A DNA stretch of 59,443 bases from assembly GCA_945868805.1 (NCBI GenBank), contig CAMBMO010000015.1, forward strand, positions 1 through 59,443, written 5' to 3'. The translations under genes and the position numbers were made by a program. Positions 26,075 to 33,968 of the stretch are shown here, piece by piece; position 1 is the stretch's first letter, and every line of letters begins with the position of its first letter. Source of the stretch: Singulisphaera sp. GP187. Lineage in GTDB: Bacteria > Planctomycetota > Phycisphaerae > Phycisphaerales > SM1A02. The notes below the pieces were generated by a model that worked only from the letters and a program-made list of their open reading frames with translations, did no database searches and was not told the origin of the DNA.

Positions 26075-27082
26075 ATGACTGTGCACCCCAACGATCCACT
26101 CCTTCCCGAGGTCAAGATGCATGTCGTCCTACCAGGAAGTCCAGTCGCTGCGCGCATCGCCTCGAGCGAATCCTGCATCCGAGGGAAATCGGCGAGCTTC
26201 GTTCGGCACATCGGGGTGGATCTCGCAGGTACTCCGCTCGAAGGGACTTTTCGCGCGGGTCAATCATTTGGGATCGTTGTCCCAGGATTCGATCCGAAGG
26301 GTCGCCCACACAAGGTGCGGTTGTATTCCATCGCAAGTCCTTCTTATGGCGAAGATGGATTCGGACGAGTCATTTCCACGACTTGCAAGAGAACGATCGA
26401 AGAGATCCCGGACGAGAACGACCCCGCTCGATCCGATGGTCACCCGCTCATTTTGGGTGTCTGCAGCAACTGGCTTTGCGATCGGTCGGTCGGAAGCGAG
26501 ATCAACGTCTCTGGTCCAAACGGAAAGCGCTTCGTGCTACCGGTCGACACCAGCGCACACGACTACCTCTTCACGGCGACAGGAACTGGCATCGCTCCCT
26601 TTCGGGGGATGCTTCATGAGTTGCTTGTCGGCCCCCCGCCAAAGTCGCCAGCGCATGCAAAGTGGAATGGTCCATGCAAGAGCCAGATCCACCTCGTGAT
26701 GGGAACCCCCTATCGAACGGATCTCCTTTACGACTCGTGGATTCGTGCGCTTGCCAATGAACACAAGAATTTCACATATCACACGGTCATCAGTCGCGAG
26801 CCCCTCCCGCAACCTGGGCACGGCCCTCACACCCACCACTATGTCGCAACGCGTATGGAGTACTTCCGACCGCTCCTCGAATCGACTCGCACATTGATCT
26901 ACGCCTGTGGATTGGCGGGAATGCAAGTCGGCATCTTCCAAGCACTCGCCGCCGCGGGACTGGGAAGCGCGTACCTCACCGTGCACGATGAAATCTCGGC
27001 GATAGCGCCGACCGAGTGGACGACCGAGCAGATCAAGCGCCGAGTTCGCCCCACGCATCGGTGCATGTTGGAGGTCTATTGA
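26075..27082 (+). CDS. Plant-type ferredoxin-NADP+ reductase
   Basis: FAD enzyme moving electrons between ferredoxin and NADP(H), 335 residues from ATG 26075. KVRLYSIASPS (82-90) binds FAD, GVCSNWLCD is the plant-type Cys segment, ATGTGIAPFRGMLHE the NADP pocket, YACGLAGMQVGI the nicotinamide site, and the protein ends in the MLEVY sequence whose terminal Tyr stacks on FAD. All these match chloroplast/cyanobacterial-type enzymes and not the bacterial FPR type. No ferredoxin or photosynthesis gene is near. The frame is open further upstream (25877) but that stretch overlaps the murA promoter region and lacks similarity. Confidence 0.9.
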   Translation: MTVHPNDPLLPEVKMHVVLPGSPVAARIASSESCIRGKSASFVRHIGVDLAGTPLEGTFRAGQSFGIVVPGFDPKGRPHKVRLYSIASPSYGEDGFGRVISTTCKRTIEEIPDENDPARSDGHPLILGVCSNWLCDRSVGSEINVSGPNGKRFVLPVDTSAHDYLFTATGTGIAPFRGMLHELLVGPPPKSPAHAKWNGPCKSQIHLVMGTPYRTDLLYDSWIRALANEHKNFTYHTVISREPLPQPGHGPHTHHYVATRMEYFRPLLESTRTLIYACGLAGMQVGIFQALAAAGLGSAYLTVHDEISAIAPTEWTTEQIKRRVRPTHRCMLEVY

Positions 27083-27085
27083 TCG

Positions 27086-27107
27086 GTCGCCGGACCCCGA
27101 TTTTTTT
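27086..27107 (+). terminator. Weak terminator after the ferredoxin reductase gene
   Basis: A 4-bp stem (GGTC/GACC with a GCCG loop) is followed by CCGATTTTTTT. The U-tract is good but the stem is short, so this is tentative. Confidence 0.35.
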
Positions 27108-27140
27108 ATCTGGCGCCAAGCGCTGGAAAGACTAGAATTC

Positions 27141-28601
27141 GTGGCTCCCATGCCAGACGACTCAAGCGAATGGACAAGTGCCGAGTCTCGCGTCGAACGC
27201 GCTCGTGGGTTGTTCCAATCTGGAAAACTTGACGAGGCGGCCGCGCAGCTTCGTCGCGCGCTCACGGTCGAACCAGACCGAGGCGATTGGCATCACAATC
27301 TCGCGGTCACTCTTGATGCCCTTGGGCGCCACCCTGAAGCGCTCGCGTCGTACGAGCGTGCGATCGAATTGCTCCCCAATCATGTGCACGCGCTAATGGG
27401 AGCCGCACAAGGATCGATTCGAGTTGGGCACCATGATCGATGCGTTCGATTCTGCGAACGCGCATCGAAGGCGGACCGAAATTTTGAACCTTCATATTCG
27501 CTGCGAATCATGGCGCTGGGGATGTTGAATCGGTTCGAAGAAGCAGAGTCAATCTATTTTCTCGCTCAGCAATACCTGAAGGAAATGCCACTCTGCTTGG
27601 CGGAGATGGCAAATGTCCTTGCGCAGCAAGGAAAGTTTGATCGCGCAATCTGGTGCTACCGCGAAGCAATGTCTCAGAATCCAAAGCTCGCCGCTGTCAA
27701 GACCCGACTCGGTGTCGTACTTCTGCGGTCTGGCCAGCTGGAATCCGCGCACCAAGTCCTGATGCAGGCGCTCCGCGAACAACCCGGAGATTCGAACACT
27801 CTGCTCGCGCTCGGTCGAACGCTTGAAGGATTGGGGCGCACACCCGAAGCGGAGGACAAGTACAGGCGAATCATCGAAATGGAGCCCGCCAATCATGCCG
27901 CGCACATCCGGCTTGGTGATATTGCCCTACGCGCGGGGCGATTGGACGAGGCGCGTGCCGCCTACTCGCTGGTCATCACCCTCGGCGTGACCGATGCCCA
28001 AGTGCGCCTGCGTCTCATCGAAGCCCTCTTTCGAATGGGACTGCGCGACGAGGCGGGCCGGCGACTCGAAGAACTCTTTGGACGAGGAAACATCCCGAAG
28101 AATTCACCCGTCGTTGAAGATCCATCGATCGCGCTCGGTGCGGCTGGTACATCGATCGAGTGCGGTCGCCCTGCGGTTGCGGCACGCATTCTCACGGCGG
28201 CGACGAACAGGCATCCGAAGGAGGAACGACTCTGGCGCAGACTCGCGCGCGCGCGATTCGAGAGTGCGGATCGTGTCGGCGGTCGACGCGCCGCGCTTCG
28301 ATCGCTCGCGATCAATCGATCGTGTTCTGAAACACTGCACAACATCGCGCTCGACGCGCTGGCTCACGCGACCGCGCCGCGAGATCTTCACATCGCTGCG
28401 GCGGCGATTCGGCGAGGACTCCGCTCACACCCGAGCGACCATGGGCTCCGCAGAATTCGCCTGCAACTTTTCTGGATGCGTACGCGAAGTCTGCTGCGAT
28501 CGTTCGCACAGTCGATCGTGACGCAATGCGTGTCATTGACCACGCGAATCTCCCGATTTTCGCCTCGTCGTCTATTGAGTTGGCCATCGAAGGCTCGCTA
28601 G
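27141..28601 (+). CDS. TPR repeat protein
   Basis: A 486-residue protein with about seven to nine tetratricopeptide repeats covering residues 15-300, for example ARGLFQSGKLDEAAAQLRRA, DALGRHPEALASYERAIELL, EMANVLAQQGKFDRAIWCYR and GDIALRAGRLDEARAAYSLV. It has no signal peptide. The last 100 residues are Arg/Ser-rich with weak helix repeats. TPRs serve as docking surfaces; the partner is unknown. Start is GTG 27141, with ATG 27150 as an alternative. Confidence 0.85.
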   Translation: MAPMPDDSSEWTSAESRVERARGLFQSGKLDEAAAQLRRALTVEPDRGDWHHNLAVTLDALGRHPEALASYERAIELLPNHVHALMGAAQGSIRVGHHDRCVRFCERASKADRNFEPSYSLRIMALGMLNRFEEAESIYFLAQQYLKEMPLCLAEMANVLAQQGKFDRAIWCYREAMSQNPKLAAVKTRLGVVLLRSGQLESAHQVLMQALREQPGDSNTLLALGRTLEGLGRTPEAEDKYRRIIEMEPANHAAHIRLGDIALRAGRLDEARAAYSLVITLGVTDAQVRLRLIEALFRMGLRDEAGRRLEELFGRGNIPKNSPVVEDPSIALGAAGTSIECGRPAVAARILTAATNRHPKEERLWRRLARARFESADRVGGRRAALRSLAINRSCSETLHNIALDALAHATAPRDLHIAAAAIRRGLRSHPSDHGLRRIRLQLFWMRTRSLLRSFAQSIVTQCVSLTTRISRFSPRRLLSWPSKAR

Positions 28602-28661
28602 ATCGCTGTACGCCTGATCGTGTCAACAGCATCGATCGTCGGAACCCTAGCCTCTTGCGAA

Positions 28662-28898
28662 TCAGTTTGCGGCGTTGGTAAACGGCAGCAGTGCCATGAA
28701 TCGAGCGCGCTTTACGGCTTGCGCGAGCATCGATTGGTCTCCTGCGGACATCTCCAATCGCTTGCGCGAAAGCAACTTGCCGTTCTGTGTCATCGCGCGA
28801 CGAAGCTCATCCACCTGCTTGTAATCGATGAAGAGTCGGCCCTTGGCATCTTTTTGGCGACGAATGACTGGAGGAGGAGGTGCTTGAAATTGGGACAT
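28662..28898 (-). CDS. rpsR: Ribosomal protein bS18
   Basis: Small-subunit ribosomal protein S18, 78 residues from ATG 28898. Conserved: IDYKQVDELRRAMTQNGKLL, SRKRLEMSAGDQSMLAQAVK and RARFMALLPF. S18 is normally encoded next to rpsF, ssb or rplI; here it stands alone, with a TPR gene downstream on the other strand and a phosphoesterase gene upstream on the other strand. The ribosome site GGAAAG is close behind a perfect hairpin. Confidence 0.95.
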   Translation of the reverse strand: MSQFQAPPPPVIRRQKDAKGRLFIDYKQVDELRRAMTQNGKLLSRKRLEMSAGDQSMLAQAVKRARFMALLPFTNAAN

Positions 28899-28909
28899 GT
28901 TTGCTTTCC

Positions 28910-29017
28910 ACGGCGAACTTCGCCGTCCGCTACTTGCTCCGACTGGGCGGTGCGGGACCGCTCCAAGAAGTTCGCCACGGACCCCACCGAGCGGGGGCTT
29001 CCAGAACATCTGGAAGC
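28910..29017 (-). promoter_or_regulatory. Hairpin-rich leader of rpsR
   Basis: Two perfect inverted repeats lie upstream of rpsR: a 7-bp stem with a 3-base loop (28910-28926, arms ACGGCGA/TCGCCGT) next to the ribosome site, and a 9-bp stem with loop ACA (28997-29017, arms GCTTCCAGA/TCTGGAAGC). Neither has a U-tract. A leader that binds S18 or S6-S18 would be a reasonable guess, but the known binding element was not recognised. Confidence 0.35.
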
Positions 29018-29077
29018 AGCGAGTCGGATAGGGTACCCAACTCCTCTTCTCATGCCTAGCCCCCGCCGCATCGACCA

Positions 29078-29932
29078 ATGCCTCGAATCCTGATCCTGTC
29101 CGATATTCACTTGGGACTCGATGAATTCCCAAGTTTTCGCCCTGCGAGGACGGCGGAAAGTCTTGCCCCGTTGATCGCCGAAACCGACCAATTGGTCCTC
29201 AATGGCGACACCTCCCAACCCCACCATGTGCATCGCAGTGGCGCCTCGTCGAGATTGCTCGACGATCTGCTCGACCGAGCAAGTCGAGAACGCGTCTGCG
29301 TCGTTCTGATCAACGGCAACCATGACTTTTCGCCATCGCAACCTGACTTCCTCGAACTTTTCGAAGGCGCGATCTTTGTCACGCATGGGCATGCGTTTGG
29401 AGATTCGATGATTCCATGGACACATGCTCATTCGGTGGTGATGCGAGAACTCGCAATCGCACGCGCCCGAAATCCCGAAACGATGGAGGGAATCCTCCGC
29501 GCTGCAGGAGAGGCTTCAATGGCGCAGTGGTCCGCATCTGCGCCCTTTCGAGAACCCACATCGCTCCTCTCGATTGGGTTCAATCCAGTGCGGGTCGCTC
29601 GAGTGCTCTCGTGGTGGCGAACGTATCCGCGCAAGGCGGCAGAATTTCTGGATCGATTTCGTCGCGACTGCCAGATCCTCGTCTGTGGGCATTCGCACCG
29701 CTCTGGATCATGGCATGTCGCAGCGACGAAGGGTGGGACGCCGCATCATGTGTTGAACACCGGCTCATTCATGTTTCCAAGCTCTCCTCGCGCGGTCTGC
29801 GTCGACTCGACTGCAACCGATGTCGCAGTTGAATTGCGCGCGATCATCGGCGTCTCTGGACGCTATGCACTCGCGCCTCGAAGTCCTGCGAGTTGCTGGC
29901 GGATCCAGCGACCAACTTCGGCGACGCGTTGA
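29078..29932 (+). CDS. Metallophosphoesterase
   Basis: A 284-residue calcineurin-like phosphoesterase. All five metal motifs are visible: LSDIHLG, VLNGDTSQP, LINGNHD, VTHGHAFGD and CGHSHRSG, with NTGSF near the end. It resembles UDP-2,3-diacylglucosamine hydrolase-like and related cytosolic enzymes, though the lipid-A enzyme's full signature is not evident. No signal peptide. Its last 70 bp overlap the convergent mvaB gene; the final 25 residues are not conserved in character. Confidence 0.85.
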   Translation: MPRILILSDIHLGLDEFPSFRPARTAESLAPLIAETDQLVLNGDTSQPHHVHRSGASSRLLDDLLDRASRERVCVVLINGNHDFSPSQPDFLELFEGAIFVTHGHAFGDSMIPWTHAHSVVMRELAIARARNPETMEGILRAAGEASMAQWSASAPFREPTSLLSIGFNPVRVARVLSWWRTYPRKAAEFLDRFRRDCQILVCGHSHRSGSWHVAATKGGTPHHVLNTGSFMFPSSPRAVCVDSTATDVAVELRAIIGVSGRYALAPRSPASCWRIQRPTSATR

Positions 29933-30750
29933 TAATCGAGTCCCGGATCGAAACCGGCGTCGATGATCGCCTTCGTCAGCGTCTCAGTCGCGACATTTCC
30001 AGGTGCTCCGGGCGCGTAGGGACATCCACCGATCCCGCCTGCGCTGGCATCAAACGAACGAACGCCGATTTCCAGTGCGCGGAGTGCCGTCGCAATCGCG
30101 TGGCCCGTCGTGTCGTGCAAGTGGAGTGTCGTATCGCCAGGCGCGACGATCGGGGAGAGCGCCTCGTAGAGCAAAGAGATGGAATCTGGATCTGCCACGC
30201 CGATGGTGTCTCCGAGGTCGAGCTCGCTGACACCGAGTTGAAGAAGTCTTGAGCAGAGTGTGCGGACCTGACTCGGATCGACTGGACCGTCGTATGGACA
30301 TGCGATGACGCAACTCACATAACCGCGGACTGGCAAACTCTGCGATCGTGCGCGCGAAACCACTGGAGCGATCCGGGCCAAAACTTCTTCGATCGATCCA
30401 TTCGTGTTTCGCTGGCTAAATCCTTCGGTTGCCGAGACGAAGATCGCAATCTTGTCGACCCCCGCCTGAAGCGCAGATTCGAGACCGCGTTCGTTCGGCA
30501 CGAGCGCGGAGTAGATCGTCCTAGGTCTGCGGATGATTCCGCAAAGGACTTCCTCGGCATCGCCGAGTTGCGGAATCCACTTCGCGCTGACAAAGCTCGT
30601 CACTTCGATCTCGGGGATTCCGAGTTCCGAGAGGCGATCGACGAACTGAATCTTCGTCGCCACGGGAACAAGTTCTCTTTCGTTCTGCAATCCATCACGC
30701 GGACCGACCTCCGTGATGCGGACTGAATTCGATCGACTCCCCTGCGTCAC
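29863..30750 (-). CDS. mvaB: Hydroxymethylglutaryl-CoA lyase
   Basis: Cleaves HMG-CoA to acetyl-CoA and acetoacetate, the last step of leucine breakdown, 295 residues. EVGPRDGLQNE is the catalytic opening motif, EVTSFVSAKWIPQLGDAEEV and FVSATEGFSQRN follow, and HLHDTTGHA and GIGGCPYAPGAPGNVATE hold the metal His residues and catalytic Cys. Start GTG 30750 overlaps the stop of the small membrane protein gene. Other leucine catabolism genes are not in the window. Confidence 0.93.
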   Translation of the reverse strand: MTQGSRSNSVRITEVGPRDGLQNERELVPVATKIQFVDRLSELGIPEIEVTSFVSAKWIPQLGDAEEVLCGIIRRPRTIYSALVPNERGLESALQAGVDKIAIFVSATEGFSQRNTNGSIEEVLARIAPVVSRARSQSLPVRGYVSCVIACPYDGPVDPSQVRTLCSRLLQLGVSELDLGDTIGVADPDSISLLYEALSPIVAPGDTTLHLHDTTGHAIATALRALEIGVRSFDASAGGIGGCPYAPGAPGNVATETLTKAIIDAGFDPGLDYQRVAEVGRWIRQQLAGLRGASA

Positions 30751-30932
30751 TGATGGGAGTCCTTCGGCGATTCCCGCGCGTCACGCGCCTTGCGCTTCTC
30801 CTCACTCGCAGCGTGGAAAAAGAGCCAACTACCAAAGGCGATGACAATCACCGAGAGCAGAGCAGCGGCGATGAAGAGGATGACATCGGGAGTCCATCCC
30901 CACTCCGAATCGACGACCTCTTGAAACTTCAC
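30747..30932 (-). CDS. Small single-span membrane protein
   Basis: A 61-residue protein with one clear membrane helix (VILFIAAALLSVIVIAFGSW) and a charged Lys/Arg-rich cytoplasmic tail. The GTG start at 30932 overlaps the ygfZ stop (GTGA) and has a strong GGAGGAAGG ribosome site; the stop overlaps the mvaB start in the same way. These junctions argue strongly that it is translated. Family unknown. Confidence 0.7.
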   Translation of the reverse strand: MKFQEVVDSEWGWTPDVILFIAAALLSVIVIAFGSWLFFHAASEEKRKARDARESPKDSHQ

Positions 30933-32209
30933 TCCTTCCTCCCCGGGCCTTGCGACTTTGTCCTGACACTTGTCCCGACACTTGTCCCGACGAAGGCGAG
31001 TTCCCCTTGAACCACTGCGCGCTCCGGGCTGCCATCTGCGCCGATGATCAGCTGCGTGCCAGGCGACGATGTTGCGAATCGAATCGTTGCGAATCCGATG
31101 CATGCTGCTCCGAGCATCGGACTCATCGTGCTGCTCGTGACGACGCCGATTGCATCGCCGATCGATCCATCGCTCCCGGACGCGAATACCTGAGTGCCCT
31201 CAACCGGAAGCGTGCTTGATTCCATGCGAAACGCGCGGACGATTTGCTTCGGCTTACCGAGACTGTGCATGCGAGCAACAATTTCTTGCCCGAGGTAGCA
31301 ACCCTTGGTGAATGAGACCCGAAGATCGACGAGCCCTGTTTCGTGTGGCAGGCTGCTCGTTCCAAAGTCGATCTCGAACATCGGACTCCCGGCCTCGATC
31401 CTGGCCATATTGAATGCACTCCACCCACATGGGCGCCCGCGTCTGTGCCCACCCTGGAGCAGATCGTGTACCGCCAGAAGTGCGTTCCACATCGAAAGCA
31501 CTTGATCTCGCGCAACGAAGATCTCGATCCCGCACTCGCCGCATCGATCGGCACGCGCAAGGATGCACGAAGATCCCGCAATCGCCGTCGAGACGCAGGT
31601 GTGTACTGCATTGAGCTTCTCGAGGTCGGTCGCATTGGCCCCCGCGAGTTCGAGCAACTTGATTGCATCGGGTCCATGGACCGCAATTCGATAGACGCGG
31701 GCGGTGGTGTTCTCGATCGCGACATCTTCGGCGAAGACAAATTGACTGAGCGTCGTGGCGATGTGATCAGCGACTGCGCCTGCACAATCGATGACGATTC
31801 GGTCGCCAAGTTCGCACACCAACAAATCGCCTTCGATCCGACCCTTGCGATTGAGCCAGAAAGATTCGCGGACCGATCCTGCCGAGAGTCCCTTCAGGTC
31901 TTGCGTCAGCATGCGTTGAAGAAACTCAACGCGGTCAACTCCGCGAACCTCAATCGTCGCACGCTGAGGTTGATCGCACAGCGCTGCACCCTTTCGAATC
32001 GCGGCGTACTCGGTCTCGACTCGATCAAACATCCCGACGATTTCCGCTGTTTCACCCCAAGGGATCCACAGGACTTCGGCGATGTGAGATCCTTCGGCGA
32101 CACCTCGTCCCGCCTCGACGGTCGATGCCCGCCTCGCCGTTTCGCTCCGTGCGTACTCGTCGTGCCTTGCTCGAAGCGGCGACTCGACGCGGAAGGATGC
32201 GGAAGTCAT
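30929..32209 (-). CDS. ygfZ: YgfZ/GcvT-family folate-binding protein
   Basis: Tetrahydrofolate-dependent protein supporting iron-sulfur cluster enzymes, 426 residues. KGCYLGQEIVARMHSLGKPK contains the K-G-C-Y-x-G-Q-E signature with its conserved Cys; RVEFLQRMLTQDLKGLSAG and SFWLNRKGRIEGDLLV are the N-terminal GcvT-like segments. The N-terminal 70 residues (including IAEVLWIPWGETAEIVGMFD) and the long C-terminal barrel are larger than in E. coli YgfZ (326 residues). The extreme C-terminus contains a GTSVGTSVRT stretch from a 12-bp tandem repeat. Confidence 0.85.
   Translation of the reverse strand: MTSASFRVESPLRARHDEYARSETARRASTVEAGRGVAEGSHIAEVLWIPWGETAEIVGMFDRVETEYAAIRKGAALCDQPQRATIEVRGVDRVEFLQRMLTQDLKGLSAGSVRESFWLNRKGRIEGDLLVCELGDRIVIDCAGAVADHIATTLSQFVFAEDVAIENTTARVYRIAVHGPDAIKLLELAGANATDLEKLNAVHTCVSTAIAGSSCILARADRCGECGIEIFVARDQVLSMWNALLAVHDLLQGGHRRGRPCGWSAFNMARIEAGSPMFEIDFGTSSLPHETGLVDLRVSFTKGCYLGQEIVARMHSLGKPKQIVRAFRMESSTLPVEGTQVFASGSDGSIGDAIGVVTSSTMSPMLGAACIGFATIRFATSSPGTQLIIGADGSPERAVVQGELAFVGTSVGTSVRTKSQGPGRKE
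30965..30992 (-). repeat. 12-bp tandem repeat in the 3' end of ygfZ
   Basis: The unit acttgtcccgac (plus-strand reading) is present twice with a further partial copy, in frame, encoding GTSVGTSV near the C-terminus. Confidence 0.8.
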
Positions 32210-32231
32210 TTCGCGATCATAGACTCGCGGA

Positions 32232-33284
32232 ATGAACTACGGACTATTGCAACGACTCTGCGAGACAGCGGGAATTCCTGGACGAGAAGAGCGCGTGCGC
32301 GCACTCGTCCAACGAGAAATCAAGGGGCTCTTCGACACGGTCACGACCGACGCGATGGGATCGCTCATCTGCACCCGTCGCGCCACCCGCACGCGCAAGG
32401 GAACAACGCCCCGTCGCGTGCTCGTTGCAGCACATATGGATGAGATCGGCTTCTATGTCCGGCACATCGACGAGCAAGGATATCTCTGGCTCAACCCCGC
32501 TGGCGGTTTCGATCCTCGAAACCTCTTCTCGCGGCGCGTGATGGTCGTCACGGACGATGGCGATCTGTACGGAGTCTTGAATCCTGGTGGAAAACCGATC
32601 CACATTTCGAGCGAAGCCGATCGGAACAAAGTGCCGGGGACCGAGGAGTTTTTCGTCGATCTCGGTCGCGAAGGAGCGGAGGTCCGCAAACGTGTACAGG
32701 TCGGTGATTTCGTCGTGATGAATGAGCCATTCATGGAAACTCCTTTGAAAGTCGTCTCCAAGGCGCTCGACAATCGAATGGCGGTTTTTACTGCGATCGA
32801 GGCCGTGAGAAAGCTATCACGATCGAAGTCGGGACATTCGTGTGAACTCGTCGTCGCGTTCACGACACAGGAAGAGGTCGGACTTCGAGGAGCGCAAGTC
32901 GCCGCCAACAACGCAAGCGCCGAGATCGGCATCGGTCTTGATGTCAATCTCGCCTGCGACACGCCCGGAATTCCCGACAATCAACGCGTCACGAAGCAGG
33001 GTCTTGGCGTCGCCGTGATGATCCAGGATTCGTCGATGATTTCGGACATCGAACTCGTCCGCCAATCCTGCAAGCTGGCGAAGAAGCACGGCATCCCGCA
33101 TCAGCGTGCGGTCCTGCCACGCGGTGGACAAGACGCGGGAGCGATTCAGCGATCCGGAAGTGGCGCACGGTGTGTCGCATTTGGCCCTGGAACTCGTTAC
33201 ATCCACACCGTAACCGAAATGGTTCATAAGAGCGATCTCGACTCGACGATCGAGTTGCTGGCGGTCTTGATCGGCGACTTGTAA
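32232..33284 (+). CDS. M42-family metallopeptidase
   Basis: Dinuclear zinc aminopeptidase/endoglucanase-like enzyme, 350 residues. AAHMDEIGFYVRHID gives the first metal His and Asp, SKALDNRMAVFTAIEAV the bridging Asp, FTTQEEVGLRGAQVAA the catalytic Glu, and GLDVNLACDTPG and GTRYIHTVTEMVHKSDLD the remaining ligands. Members form large tetrahedral cytosolic complexes that trim peptides. Start ATG 32232; the divergent ygfZ start is only 22 bp away. Confidence 0.92.
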   Translation: MNYGLLQRLCETAGIPGREERVRALVQREIKGLFDTVTTDAMGSLICTRRATRTRKGTTPRRVLVAAHMDEIGFYVRHIDEQGYLWLNPAGGFDPRNLFSRRVMVVTDDGDLYGVLNPGGKPIHISSEADRNKVPGTEEFFVDLGREGAEVRKRVQVGDFVVMNEPFMETPLKVVSKALDNRMAVFTAIEAVRKLSRSKSGHSCELVVAFTTQEEVGLRGAQVAANNASAEIGIGLDVNLACDTPGIPDNQRVTKQGLGVAVMIQDSSMISDIELVRQSCKLAKKHGIPHQRAVLPRGGQDAGAIQRSGSGARCVAFGPGTRYIHTVTEMVHKSDLDSTIELLAVLIGDL

Positions 33285-33290
33285 TTGCAA

Positions 33291-33968
33291 CTACTCGCGC
33301 GGAGGGGAACAAATCGGTCCCCAATCATCGACGTAGCCGTGCTCGGTCATGACATGCAGAAACGACGGGACGAGTAACGAAAGCGCAAGAACGCTTCGAT
33401 CCACCGCCGTTCGATTCTGGTTGCCACCATAGGTCGATGCGCCCAGTGCCAACTGTTGGACCGTCAGTCCCACGCGCTCCAAGAGTTCACTCAGGAACGC
33501 CGTTGGATCAATTGGCATCGCCGATGCGCGAGCGAGATAGGGATCGATCCACATCGCCGCAACGCTCGGTCGTAAGGTCTCGAAAGCGATCGGCAGGATG
33601 CCGTCTCGATCCCACTCCAGCATTTGTCGAGCGAATGACCCCACGGATTCCCGCTCGGCGAGTGGCGACGCGAGCAGTGCGCTCCATCTTGCGAAGAGCG
33701 CACCTGTCGCAGCCCACAATTCGATCAGTTTCGTGTCGGACTGCGAGGCTTCCCGCCCCTCCGCAACCGAAAGCCATGTCAGCGATCGATGCACTCGGAT
33801 GCGGACATCTTTGTACAGGTGCGCTTGCGCGTATGTGTCGCGCCGGAGCTTCCAGAGTTTGCGCAGGAGCTCAGCGGTCATCGGAGCCAACGCCGAAGGC
33901 ACGCCAAGATCTATGGGAGTATCGGATTTCGCATTCACGCTTTTAACTCGAAAGAACTCTCGCCTCAT
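33291..33968 (-). CDS. Hypothetical protein downstream of crcB
   Basis: A mostly helical protein of 225 residues from ATG 33968, overlapping the end of crcB; GTG at about 33938 is an alternative start. It contains ELLRKLWKLRRDTYAQAHLY and the KDVRIRVHRSLTWLSVAEGR stretch. I do not recognise a family; the Arg/His spacing in the latter could suggest a HEPN-like helical bundle, but this is weak. It follows crcB on the same strand and may be part of the metH-crcB transcript. Confidence 0.55.
   Translation of the reverse strand: MRREFFRVKSVNAKSDTPIDLGVPSALAPMTAELLRKLWKLRRDTYAQAHLYKDVRIRVHRSLTWLSVAEGREASQSDTKLIELWAATGALFARWSALLASPLAERESVGSFARQMLEWDRDGILPIAFETLRPSVAAMWIDPYLARASAMPIDPTAFLSELLERVGLTVQQLALGASTYGGNQNRTAVDRSVLALSLLVPSFLHVMTEHGYVDDWGPICSPPRE

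Noticed and set aside
26110-26360. Overlapping plus-strand frames near the start of the ferredoxin reductase as separate small genes
   Set aside because: Only the frame from 26075 has family motifs; the others have no ribosome sites or similarity.
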